Below are positions 37,351-48,429 of a DNA stretch of 64,000 nt, one piece after another. The DNA is from Solea solea. Taxonomy: Eukaryota > Chordata > Actinopteri > Pleuronectiformes > Soleidae. Made by a program: the position numbers and the translations under genes. Location: NCBI RefSeq assembly GCF_958295425.1, contig NC_081146.1:11702985-11766984 (forward strand), read 5' to 3'. The notes beneath the pieces were generated by a model. The model was not told where the DNA came from. It saw only the letters and a program-made list of their open reading frames with translations, and searched no databases. Numbering within the stretch: position 1 is the first letter of the stretch; each line of letters begins with the position of its first letter.

Positions 37351-39008
37351 CCATGTTTGACTTTTACACTCATGACCAGTATGTTATTGTCTGTAACTTG
37401 GTTAGCACTGTCTTTTGTTAACCCTGACCTCACTAACACTTGTACCTAGTTGAGTTGAAAAATACCGGTGCGCTTAAACGTACCTATGGATCGTATTCTA
37501 AAAACGTACCTATGGACGGATCTGAGTCCGAGCAGCAACCACAGCGTTGTTTTACCGTTAAATTAAACTTCTTCGCAACTCTGTGTCAAAATGGTTTATT
37601 CTAGTTATGTATAAAGTCATAATCTGATTACTTATTTTTACATCTGGGGGGGAAGTAATTTATAATCTGCATCATTGTAAATAGATTGCATGTATATCTC
37701 TGTGTAAAGCTAGAGATAAAAATGCGACTGCTGAATGACTTAACACCATCTCACTGTTTTCAGCAGAGTACTCAGACAGACCCAGAGAAACTGTCTTAAA
37801 CCTATAAATACACTGACACATACAGTAAATTCTCACACAGGAATTAGATAGGACCTAAGTGCTTTGCTTACTAAGCTTGTTCCTCTTTAGCTTGTGTCTC
37901 TGGGGCAGTAACTCTATGCCCCTCTCTTATCTTATCACAGGCCTGCATTCAGCACAGCAGCACACAGCAGCACACAGCAGAAGTCACCTTGGTGCTTTTA
38001 AGAGATGCAAACACTCCTCCAGAGACGCCTGTCATGATGTAGAGATGTGTGTCACTACATCCAGGCTGATCGGAAACAAACCTTGAATATGGGCTGCAGA
38101 ACTCGAATAGTGTGTAACTTTTCCATGTAAACAATTAGTATTTTAAAAATACAAAAGGGGAAAGGGAGTGGTAGTGACACTTAGCAGTGTTTTGGACACA
38201 GTTACTTCAATTTTAAGTAAAAATGGACTGAATAAGCTTCAAGTAGTAGTTTGTATGCGGAATGTAGCCATAGACTATAAAAATGGATGGTTGCAAGGTT
38301 AAAACTCACATTCTGAAGAAGTTTTTGAAACTGGATCCAGATGCCCATTGCCAATCACACTGACATTCATCTATTTTTCTCCAAACTGGATCATAGTTTA
38401 CAAATTGACATCATGTTCTATTGAAACTGAGCTGAATCTAGCATTTGACACCATTGACATCATCAGTTAAATGAGAAGTTCATTTTCCATAGACTTCCAT
38501 TCAAATTGACTCCCACTTCTGTCCTACTTCCCTGGCTACACTTTTCACGGTGTCTATGACTGCAACAAATACTCCTCAACAGCATGGACATTGTTTTAGA
38601 TTGATTTTAGAAAACCATTTTCCATAAATCATAAATGCACTATGTAGTTTTCTCATAAACAAGCCAATTGTTATGCATCATTGTTGACGTTCCCCACCTT
38701 GGTTGTGACTACAGAAGAAGGATGTTTATTTATTTGTTGGTGTGTTACTGCTTCCTGCTGAGAAGTGGAATGATGAGAAACCCATGAAACTATTTTTTTA
38801 CACAACCAAAAGAAGACAGCATGTACCAACAAGCCACTATGACACAACTGGTGCGACATGACTAAACAAAACTTTAGACATCATTTTGTGTTTTTTTTAT
38901 TATTCATTCATTTATTAGTCCAGTTGGAGACTCACTGCTGGCGTATTTGTGTTATTTAGTACTGCAAATCACTGTGAGTCTATAAGCTAACAGGAATCAT
39001 TGTACACC
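37351..39008. other. Non-coding stretch with minor repeats
   Basis: A short direct repeat AACGTACCTATGGA occurs twice about 25 bp apart (about 37477 and 37502). Segment 38265-38560 (CCATAGACTATAAAAATGG, TCCATAGACTTCCATTCAAA) has words common in dispersed teleost repeats, but no ends were found. No gene. Confidence 0.4.
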
Positions 39009-39743
39009 TTAAAAGGTCTAGGGTTGGAGATCCTATATAGAAAAACAGTTCACGCAGGCTACATTCTGTATTCAAAAGTCTTAGCCCATTTCTCCATCTG
39101 AAGCGACGCCTCCAAATCACAGAAAAGTGCAACACACATAGATTCACAAGCACTGCGCAGCATTGGCAACTTTCAGTACTTTTCAGTGACACTAACTTTT
39201 TTGGATACTTGTTCAAATGACAACGTGATGCCGGAAAACAAAGACATAACGGTAACCTACCAGTCCAGTAGAAACTGAGCCACCATGGCATCACTTTGCA
39301 GCCCTTTCTGGGCTTTCAGGTGTCGCCACCATTCAAACGCAGCACAGATGTTCACTCTGGTCTTGGATCGCTCTGCATCAGCCTTTTTCTTAGCAGTAGC
39401 TTTCCAAAAAAAATGGCTTTCATTTGCACCCAACACCTGTTGTTGGCACATTTTGTGCCATAACATTGCTGCAACTGTCTCGTTGCAGCAATGTTAAGCT
39501 AGCTCAAGCTCTGGCGTTCTCTTCTGAGCATGCGCGATGAGTGCATGAAGAGGTGTACGCTCTTGGGGGGAGGGGGAAGGCGGATGACGGTGTTTTTGCA
39601 GGCTTGTCTGCTCCCCAGTTGATTTAATTGTTTTATTTCTGTGACAATGCATTAATTAATGGGTTGCAATCGGGATGTGAAAAAGGATTGTAAGCAATAC
39701 AGACAACAGTGCTCCAGAAAATAATCTCCCACCCCACCTTTAA
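39009..39743. mobile_element. Candidate TTAA-bounded MITE (about 735 bp)
   Basis: The left end is TTAA followed by AAGGTCTAGGGTTGGAGAT. The right end read backwards is TTAA followed by AGGTGGGGTGGGAGAT. The ends are imperfect inverted repeats flanked by TTAA on both sides, the target sequence of piggyBac-type transposons. The interior has CpG and GC patches (GCATGCGCGATGAG, a G-rich run near 39567) unlike the surroundings. No transposase frame. I recall similar teleost elements, but the match is not verified. Confidence 0.55.
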
Positions 39744-42590
39744 ACATTTAGTGTCCACTGCAGTGATCAGTTGTATCATTAACGCTCATTGCACTCATTT
39801 AGTTGGCGTCTCTAGTCAGCCACAATAATAGGTTCCGTCATTTCTATTTCTATTACAAACACTGTTATCAGCATTGTGACATTACCGAAGCTATTATTTC
39901 TAGATTCCGATCACAATCATTGTATTAAATAAACAAGCAAAAGTACATATGTTTCGCTGATAGACTCCAGCTTCAGATTGTTTTTCAGTCTTTTATCATC
40001 ATTTCGTTGAATTCCACACAGAGTGCACTCAGGCAATTATTAGGTCTCTGATATAACGGAGAGAGAGTGTACGGAGGAGAACGAGCATGGGGTGATTGCA
40101 TCTCTTATTGTTTTTTTTTTTTCCTCCCAGGTAATTAACTAAATAAATCTTACGGTCAGCTTCACACTACTGGAAATGGAAGCTCCCGTGTTCGTATTGA
40201 TTACTGTTCTCCACGTGAGAAAGCATCATTGACCAGCAAAGGGAGAAACAGATGTCATCCCCCTCTCTTGCCATAAAATGAAGACTAGCTCTGAGGTTGT
40301 GGTTTGTTCATAATAACTAGCACTTGTTATTGGCAGGACGACGAAGGTTTTTCAAAAAGTTCAAACAAGCTCACTGATTTTACTTTCACACTTGATTCAT
40401 GAACTTCATCTGTTATGCAGAACTCTGCAGAAGTCCTTGTTAGCAGAGGAAGTCATGTACAAATCCATCTGGTTTTCCTCTCTCAGGAGCCTGAAAACGC
40501 TCTCAGTGTGCTATTAAAAAGCCACTCGTCACATCCTGGTCAATCCACTGTGTCGATTCCAAAGACAGTGATACATACTATAGATTCTTCAGCTGCTAAT
40601 GGGAATAATTAAGCGAGAGCAAAGTGTCTTTCTTTGAAAGTGTTGCTGGATTAATTTGTTGTGATTTAATGTTAAAGAGATTTATGTGTGCATTTAACAC
40701 TCGGTTCCTCCACACCTGTGGGCTTTGAGGTAAATGTTCTCGACTGACTACTTAGTTGAATGAGGTGACGCAACATAAAGTTATCAATACCCACAGAGGG
40801 CAGATGACAATTGTCCCCAGGGTGCAGCCACAAGGTGAACATGATAATCCATGCTTTAACGATGTCCGTGAACATCAGGGAAAGCTGTCCCCGTGCTTCT
40901 GCAGAACTGCCTGACCTTGTCTGAAGTGGCACAGAACGAAGGTGGAAAAACCATTGCTATGAAATAATATTATATTATATAATATTACATATAATAATAT
41001 GTAATTTCTGTAGAGAAAGTATCACCAGACAAATTAGGAGTGTCTGAAAATGCAGCAAAGCAAAGAATGTGAATTGCAGTAACGGAGAACACATTGCATA
41101 TTATATGTCAGAAAGTGGGTGGGATGTGTGGGTTTGAATATGTCTTTCTTTGTACTATATTATGACAATTTTGAGCATATAGTGATTTTACAGTTTATTT
41201 CACCCCTCACTGTGGATTAGACAAACAAATGTGTCATATATGTGTCTGGCCGCAGGTGACTTTTTTATGCAATCATCATCATCAAGTGTAATGAAGATCT
41301 ATTTACTGTATTTACTGAAGATGACTACATTTACAGAGAATATGTGTAATAAGCAAACCTTAACACAACTGTAAAAAAAAAAGTCACCAAACCTGGACTT
41401 GCGTGAGTTAAATTGGAAGAAGTTTCACCTCGTAATCCAAGAGGCTTCTTCACTGTTTTCCTGATTCTCAGCTGTGTGTAGAGCTATACGGTATTCAGAA
41501 AAAGTGAGGATGATGTATAGTTGTTGTGCCCCAGGATGACAAAACAGTATTTTTTTGATGAAACGTACATTATACAACTGTAGTGTGTATGATTGTACCG
41601 TACATACTTTACTATACAGTAATACTTGATTGAAACCTATTGACTTAATAGCTGGTCATTTGAAGTATCCACTCCATTCACACCTGGGGATGAAAGCATT
41701 ATTATCATCACTATAAAAATGATCATATTTGATGTGCATCATTGACTTTAACAAAGCAGCACTTTTCTTGCATAATACATAGAATTAAACACGTTTGGCT
41801 GGACACAGGAGGGCACTGTTTCTTAAATAAATGTTTTATCTCCTTTTAGCAGAGAAACCGAATAAACCCACGAGAGCATTTCGCCAGTTGTTTAGAAGTT
41901 AAACGTTATTTTAATTACAGTGCGATATTAAATGATATAAAGCAGAGTGAAAGGGCAACTGCTTCTCATATTTGGTGTCATTTGTAGATTGTTTTCTCAG
42001 GGAAGAATCTTGCACTGAGATAATCAGACCATGAAAGCACCTACATGATGTCCTCACACTGCGCTCTTTGTCATAAAGCACATGCAGCACTTCATTACCT
42101 CACATGCTCGAGCAGTGCAAATGACTCCTTCTGCACAGGTATTGACGATGCACTCACATTAAGTGGGGCAGATATGGTGGGAGGACATTCAGTCTGTCTT
42201 ATTCATGGGATTGCATTCGTTGAAATGCTTTATGTAGTGTACAAAAGCTGCATTTAACACATTTCCGGATCACTACTAAAACAGCACGGAAGGGAAAAGA
42301 GAGCATTTAGAAAAAGAGGTTTTCTTCTGATGTCTTTGGAGACTCGGTACAAAATGCTCTCTTGGAAATTGGGTGCTGAAGATAATACACTGCGGAGTCA
42401 AAACTGAGAAGCACTTTTACAGTCATTTGCATGAAATCCCACCTTGTAGCGTTAAAGGCTGCACGGGAAATAATGTCACAATTTTGAGTTCCATTACGCA
42501 TGAGAGCATCCAAAACATGAAGAACTATGTCCTCTATGAAGGTGTAGTTTGTGTTTACTTGCATAGCAGTTTATTGTTTTCTTGAATCTT
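39744..42590. other. Non-coding stretch, apparently single-copy
   Basis: Complex AT-rich sequence, with a pyrimidine run ending in TCCTCCCAG near 40130 that is not followed by a convincing exon. AT hairpins at 40965-41005 are listed separately. No recognised repeat or gene. Confidence 0.45.
40965..41005. repeat. Two adjacent AT-rich hairpins
   Basis: TAATATTATA and TATAATATTA pair around a three-base loop (40965-40987). ATTACATAT and ATATGTAAT pair around a four-base loop (40984-41005). The two dyads share a few bases, so only one could extrude at a time. Such AT palindromes are fragile, cruciform-prone DNA. Confidence 0.85.
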
Positions 42591-42595
42591 TTTAG

Positions 42596-42840
42596 GTCTG
42601 GTTCTGAAGGGGGGGGCCCTGATCATCCTGGCAGCGTCCTGTTCAGTCGACCTCCGCGGGGAGTTGTTTGATGTTTTCATTAACCTGCACGCTGGATGTC
42701 TGGAGGCAGCAGGGTGGCTTCTGGACCTTGACGCTCCTTTGGCTCTTGCAGCTCACATGCTCCCGGGAGAGTTCAATCACATGCCCGGCATGGGGGCCAA
42801 GATGAGTGTTAGGGCACACTACAGCCTTGGAGAAGATTAA
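42596..42840 (+). CDS. Candidate terminal coding exon, unknown protein
   Basis: A GC-rich island (nearly 60% GC) in AT-rich surroundings begins right after a strong acceptor-like tract (TTATTGTTTTCTTGAATCTTTTTAG). It stays open for about 80 codons to TAA at 42838-42840; an in-frame TGA lies just upstream of the acceptor. The translation includes VLKGGALIILAASCSVDLRG, ELFDVFINLHAGCLEAAGWL, LDLDAPLALAAHMLPGEF and a C-terminus MSVRAHYSLGED. The composition is protein-like, but I do not recognise the family. A run of eight G at 42609-42616 is a possible frameshift or assembly-error site. A second reading uses the inner CTCTTGCAG acceptor (42750) and the CCCCAG/GTCAGTGAG donor just past the stop (about 42853), which would make a non-coding or UTR-containing exon. 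Confidence 0.35.
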
Positions 42841-42859
42841 ACTGCATTCCCCAGGTCAG

Positions 42860-44800
42860 TGAGCACAGAGGGAACAGTTCAGTTAGATGCATATTCTACT
42901 GGTGTATAACACTTGGTAGTTAGTATTTATCATAAATTATTTGCCTTAATGAATACATCTGGATGTTTGATGGTAACAAGTAAGACACTTCATCGATCAC
43001 AAATAAGAAAAAGAAATGGCACAAAAGACATTTTCTGCATCATCAAATATTTCCAGCTGCTGTGTGTAACTGCTAGTAATTGTTGTTTTTCTGCCTCTGT
43101 TTGGTCTTTGTGCTGCAAATGAGCTTTGTCCAGCAATACTATCAGACCTGACCAAGGGAGTGTTTGTGTGTATACACTGAAACACAAGTGCGATTGGGAG
43201 GTCTAACTTCTGAAGGAGTTGAATAGTAGAATTCACATATGAAACTGTTCATGGACACTTCGTATTTTCCATGTAGCGCAGTGTTACTGTGGCCTTCATC
43301 TGCCTTCACATGAAGTAAATCACTTCCTGTGTGCAGCATCGAAATGGCACAGGAACTAAACACCACTACACTGAGGAATACAGTGAGAGTTGCGTGGAGC
43401 TGATTCAGCATTGTATACATTTATTTGACAATAGTTTGACGATAGTGGCACATTAATTTGTACTGTTGTATATTCCTCTTGAGCACCAGGGCATATTTGG
43501 TGTACATGGCATTAATCACATCTGTTGATGAGAGTGATTTAAACATCATTTGTTTAGTGGACTGTTTGTAACTCTTTATGGAAACATAATGTAAGTGACA
43601 GATGCAGAGTATGGACACTAGGGCTTTAACGATAGTTTTCATTTGAATAACATTTAAATGATTACTGTGTGATATCTGTGCAAACAAATGTGTGAAACAA
43701 AGATGTTTTCTTCAGTCGGTAGAATATGATGTGTATAGGTCATGACAATATTTCATCAAAAATGGTAATGTGACAAACATTTTGGCTTAATTAAATATTG
43801 CGATCAAATTTAAATGTATTTTCAGCCATAATGGACACAAATGGACATAAATTGAACTTGTAATCAAATTATATGTGATTCTAAACAAACATCTAAACAG
43901 ACCTCAATCAGCAGACAGTAGTGGATTAAGTATCATATTCAGTGACTACAACTTGTGTGTTTTAGATACAATAATGTTGCTTTATGTTGCAAATTACAAT
44001 CCGATGGTCATTACAATATGTGGCATAATCTGTATTCACTCGGTCGAGCTGCTGATTTAACTACAGTAAATCAAAAGGTCATTGCTTGCTCTATAAATGT
44101 GACATTTGCAACTGACAGTTTGGGAAGTAACTCAATGTTCTCCTTTGGTTTTCAATTCTCAGTAAGTGATTTGAAATCTGACTGATCCCGTTAACTGTTT
44201 CTTCTTCCTCTTCTATTAAAAAGCTGCAGAGTTGCCACACACCCATAAATCAGGAATGAGGCAGGCGGATAAAATGTCACTATAACCATAGAATGATGCC
44301 TCAAAGTCTGAAAATATGATTTAGGAGGGAAGGATTTTTGTAAATAAACACAGTAACTCACAGCTGCTGCTTATCAGAGGTGTGAATTGATTAAAGGCAA
44401 AGCATTCTTTTCTCATGTGAGTGAGGCATTCACTTATTGTTCTGAGCACATTTCCTTTGATTCAGACACAAAATTACATTAAGGTGAAAAGAAATATCAG
44501 GCACCTAGAGGAAAACCGATATCATTTTCTCTTTTAAGTTTAAGGTGCCTTGTTAGCACCTGCATGGTGATAGAATAATATTGTGCTCACATATTTGCCT
44601 TATTTCCATATTTGTTGACAATTTGCATACTGTTATTCAACAGACGTACACAAGTGAAAATAGGAAAATAACTAATCTGGAAGAAAACGTAAACACAGGA
44701 TGTCATGGAATATGTAACTACGGTTATGTTATATCAGATGATTAATGTGTGTGTCAGAATTATAATTTGACGTACATCGACAAACGTGATAGCCTTTTAT
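42860..44800. other. Non-coding stretch with no recognised gene
   Basis: AT-rich sequence. Near 43617 the words TAGGGCTTTAACGATA recall a common fish repeat start, but nothing further matches. Short frames lack motifs. Confidence 0.45.
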
Positions 44801-44804
44801 TTAT

Positions 44805-45073
44805 TTATTTTAGTGATTGTGCACATTCATTAACATGTCTGTAGATGCACCAGAAGGCCAGAAGGCAAAGTCAATACATGTCTATTAAAAGTTAACAGAA
44901 TTTTAGATTCAAAACGATAACTGAACAACACACAACTGACGCAGTTAGACAGAAAATCACTAAGACAACATGTGAGGACATAAGACAGACTAAAGACATA
45001 AGGACAAAGGTGGCAGCAAGAGCAGTCCAGCACTCATTGAAAATAACAATAATAATATATTATTATTATTATT

Positions 45074-45112
<39 letters not shown>

Positions 45113-45235
45113 TTAAATGAATTATATGAATCCAAATCCCTGATTTCTGCTGGAATGGTGTTCAATTCATGTGCTGCTTTGTATGAGAATGTGGTCTTTT
45201 CCTGTGTGGAATAATGCAGTCCCATCTTGTGCAGA
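44805..45235 (-). mobile_element. LINE relic: reverse transcriptase C-terminus and 3' region
   Basis: The minus strand encodes FSYKAAHELNTIPAEIRDLD and SYNSFKLL. This is the closing motif of fish LINE ORF2 proteins (F-A--LWN-LP--IR----SFK---K). The frame then enters an ATT/AAT simple repeat (45056-45112) and a 3' region ending in a TTTATTTATTTATTT patch near 44798. The simple repeat inside the element shows post-insertion expansion. 5'-truncated. Sequence from 45236 to about 45540 may be more of the same or another old element. Confidence 0.6.
45056..45112. repeat. (TAT)n-(AAT)n palindromic microsatellite
   Basis: A run of TAT units switches to AAT units near 45077, so the two halves are reverse complements and can fold back on each other. 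It lies within the LINE relic. Confidence 0.95.
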
Positions 45236-47040
45236 ATATCTACAGAATATCTACAAATTCTTGTGGCGTGGAAATGTCATATTATTGATCTTTTGTACAT
45301 TAGACAAACATTTGCATGCTCTCCCAGTCTCGTCTCCAAGCGCAACTAATCTATTTGTGAAATGTGTAAGTCATTGTTACCTGTTGGCAGGTTAATTCTC
45401 TTCTCACTTGGTCTTCCTGCATGACCAAGTGTAGCACGAGATTTCAAGTTGTCCATGAGTCGGGTTCATGATTATCCTCACACGTCTCCTCTGGAGCAAG
45501 TCGTCTTTACAATGCGTAAACATCCTTCACACAGTGGTGCGAGGACCCTATTGAATCCGTGAGGTTTATTATGTTCTTTGTATTTTTTTCCAAATAAAAT
45601 CACCTTCATACACACCATGTATCTACTTTTCTAAATTAAATATTTCAGCTGGATCATCCTCAGCCGCTCTCTTCCCAATGATCGATGAGATCTTACAAAC
45701 TATGACTCCAGCTGTTTTTTTGTTCAAGCAGGGATGCTTAATGGCACGTCTCACACTCCTACACAGCTCCTCAGTGGGACGCCATCTTCCCTATACATGT
45801 CCTCTGTGTAACAACGGATACATAGATTTCTTTTAAAATGAAAATAATAATGTAAGAAAAGAAAAAAAAAAAACCTTCCCCACCCCTGCAGTTCTTGCTG
45901 GGCTGAGATTTGATAACTTAATAGAAGCCTATTTCTTGGAGACACTGTGCTGTTTTTCTGAGCTACCAAATCAAACTAGAAAATGTAATTTGTTCGTACA
46001 CAAGAGGGAGAGTGCTACAAACAAATAAACTGCTGGGTGGTAAATAGCCGGAGTCTGTAAATCAGCTAAATTGAAAACCTGGAGATTTTTCAACTTTACA
46101 ACTAGTTCATTAATGCAAAAGTGGAAGTCTGATAAAAAGGGTAATGAATATCAACAACATGTAGTAAAGTGGCAATTAACTTTGGCACAGAAAAACAGAA
46201 AAGAAGGAGAACAGTCTGCGGAACTGAACATGTTGATGTATTTGCAACATTAGTACAGATTTGTATATGAATTGCATTAACTTTCCTCATCAAGTGTTTC
46301 TTTTTGATCAAAATATAAACTTACAAATTGAGGACATTGCAATTTACCTGGAGGTAAATTGGAAGGTGACTTCTTAACTTGGCAATGACTTTTCATCATA
46401 TATAATCAATTATTATCACAGGAGGAGCTGTAAAAACAGTGAATGAGTAATTTCTCTTTGTGTAATGAATTCAGTCCAATATATTCTACAAATGCCTCAA
46501 ATGACATGAAATAGACGGCTGACACTGTTGTGTGCGTGCTGCATATGCACTAAAATACTACTTTTTTTTTTCTTTATACATTGATAATAACAGTGGCTAA
46601 TTGTGAGCACTACAGCTGGGCCTTCACCTCAGCCATCATTGCCGAGAAAATAAATAATCGCAGAAAAAAGCAACAGTAAAATGAATTGAAAGCGTTAAAC
46701 ATCTGCAATTCTTTAATTCTTTAACAAATAGACCATAACATCAATAACATACCCCGCAACAAGATACATTCTCAACAATAATTCATAAAACTGGAGACCA
46801 TTTAGGCTACATAGTTGAAATTAAATAAACATACTCAGTGCAAACATAGCCATTATCTGGAAATATAAAATGAGGTCACCCCATGACGCTGCTGACACCG
46901 ACACCAAGGCTCATTTCATCACCATGGACAGTGCTATGAAATCACGGTGCGCAACAAACCATACAGACATTGACTAATAAATTCATGAGCATCCTCAAAC
47001 TACAATACAATTTCAAATGCTGGTAATACAAAAACTATGA
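45236..47040. other. Non-coding stretch with no recognised gene
   Basis: Mainly AT-rich sequence, with a poly-A run near 45860, a poly-T run near 46562 and a short palindrome at 46340-46361. No coding motif. Confidence 0.45.
46340..46361. repeat. 10-bp arm palindrome
   Basis: CAATTTACCT and AGGTAAATTG flank two G bases. A perfect dyad of 22 bp; it could be a dimeric protein site or chance. Confidence 0.8.
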
Positions 47041-47041
47041 A

Positions 47042-47110
47042 GTGTGGTGCATCCGGCCCCTCCGGGATCCCACCTCGGCCGGTGCGTGCTGGCCCTCACT
47101 TTCACCGCGC
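47042..47110 (-). pseudogene. 28S rRNA-like fragment
   Basis: Read on the minus strand it contains GTGAAAGTGAGGGCCAGC, ACGCACCGGCCGAGGTGGGA, TCCCGGAGGGGCCGG and ATGCACCAC. This follows, in order, the vertebrate 28S rRNA segment just upstream of the GAGCGCACG..TTAGGACCCGAAAGATGG block (GTGAAGGCCGGCGCG..GGCCGAGGTGGGATCCCG). Several differences are CpG-to-TpG or CpA changes (for example GATGCAC for GGCGCAC), as expected of a methylated, inactive copy. About 65 bp only. The comparison is from memory of the 28S sequence and was not computed. Confidence 0.65.
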
Positions 47111-47300
47111 GGCACAGTCAACTGTCTGTGCCGCGGTTGACTGTTAAAATCTGGTTAAAATCAAACCGTGATTGGTCAATTTTCCCATCACTCGCCAAAC
47201 CAAAACACATAGCTTGGCCTTCTCCAGGATACGAGAAGTTCTCACCAATTAGTGAGCCAGCTAACCGGGCCTATAGAGACGGACGATTCTGATGTGTATA
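47111..47300. other. CpG-containing sequence beside the 28S-like fragment
   Basis: It begins with overlapping dyads (GGCACAG..CTGTGCC and CAGTCAAC..GTTGACTG, about 47112-47145) and stays richer in CpG than its surroundings up to about 47285, then turns into TA-rich repeat. It could be the rest of an element that carried the 28S fragment. Not recognised. Confidence 0.3.
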
Positions 47301-47384
47301 TATATGTATATATACACACATACTGTTTAATACTATTTCTTTGGTTCAGAATGAATGTTGGGCCTCACTGTATAATATTAATCA

Positions 47385-47760
47385 TGTATTTGTTTATTTA
47401 TTTATTCATATAGCACCCAGAGTCCTCAAAGTGCTTTTTCATGGACCAGATTAATGGAAGCCAAACAAGACAACAGATAAGAAACAAATAACAATAACAA
47501 ATAACAACCTTAAAAATTAAGGTTCAACAGAGCTATAGAACAGTAACAACTGCCAATATAAAGAGTCAGGATAAGGGTCACATAGATACATATGCATGAA
47601 TGAATAAAGTAGACAAGGTCGCAAGAATGACAGTCATTTAAAAATGGGTTTAAAGAAGTGATTAAAAAGACGTCTGTGATTCCACAAGTTTCATCTCCTC
47701 AAGCAGGCCATTCCAAAGTCAAGGGGCCCTGATGGCAAAGGCTCCATCTCCTCCTTGACT
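47385..47760. mobile_element. Dispersed teleost repeat (TTTATTCATATAGCACC type)
   Basis: It starts with a TTTA run and TTATTCATATAGCACC, then CAAAGTGCTTTTTCATGG, an A-rich middle (AACAAATAACAATAAC), then AAGAAGTGATTAAAAAGACG and GGCCATTCCAAAGTCAAGGG with GCCCTGATGGCAAAGGCTC. These phrases recur in order in many fish loci as one repeat. Class not settled; exact ends unclear. Confidence 0.5.
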
Positions 47761-47818
47761 TTGAGACAGTCAGGATGGCCCCGCCTTAAGGCTGTGCAGT
47801 GGCTCCTATGCAGGTCAA

Positions 47819-48422
47819 CCAGTGGTGATTGCTCTAAGACGGCAAGGAAAGCTAAGCTTCCTCTAAAATGTCATCAAAAATATGTACTGTGCTGTATTTA
47901 CATTTCATTACTAACTAAACACCATTAGAAAATGTCACTAGTTTGTTCGGAATCAGCTGTTTATCATGGATGACAGATCGTCTTCTGTGATTTGCATATT
48001 CCTGTAGCAGCCTCCACATTAAAACCACTTGAAGCTCAGCTTTAACTGTTCTCTATGGACACAGTATAGGTTTTTTCACTGGTGTGATCTCGATGGTGAT
48101 TGGACAAATGCGGCAAAATCACTTCCAGGGAAGCTTAGCTTCTCTCGGAGAAGCAGAGCCTTTTCCGCCTCAGTCCTGTGTGGATTTTGTGAAGAAGTCT
48201 GTAGCTGGTGGTCGTGTGTTATTTGCTCAGTGATATAGGCTGTTTTCATTTATACATATACACTGTAAATAAAAACGCTATTGTAGCATTTCAGTTTTAC
48301 ATCATTATTGCATTTCCTTGATCTAGTTGTTTGTTTGTTGAATGTATGTAAGACTTTATGCATAAATGACTGGGCCTGAAATGAGCTTCCTCCTGTTTCA
48401 AAGACCAGCAACTGCCACTGGT
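47819..48422. mobile_element. DNA-transposon-like element with CCAGTGG ends (about 604 bp)
   Basis: The left end CCAGTGGTGATTGCT is mirrored by AGCAACTGCCACTGG on the right. The hexamer GTCAAC lies at both borders (47814-47819 and 48423-48428), which suggests a target duplication partly overlapping the end. The interior contains GGAAAGCTAAGCTTCC-like and GGGAAGCTTAGCTTC-like dyads. No transposase frame, so non-autonomous. Superfamily not assigned. Confidence 0.55.
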
Positions 48423-48429
48423 GTCAACA

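Noticed and set aside
47044..47292. 82-codon plus-strand frame in a CpG-rich patch
   Set aside because: It runs antisense through the 28S rRNA-like fragment; the few stops reflect GC content.
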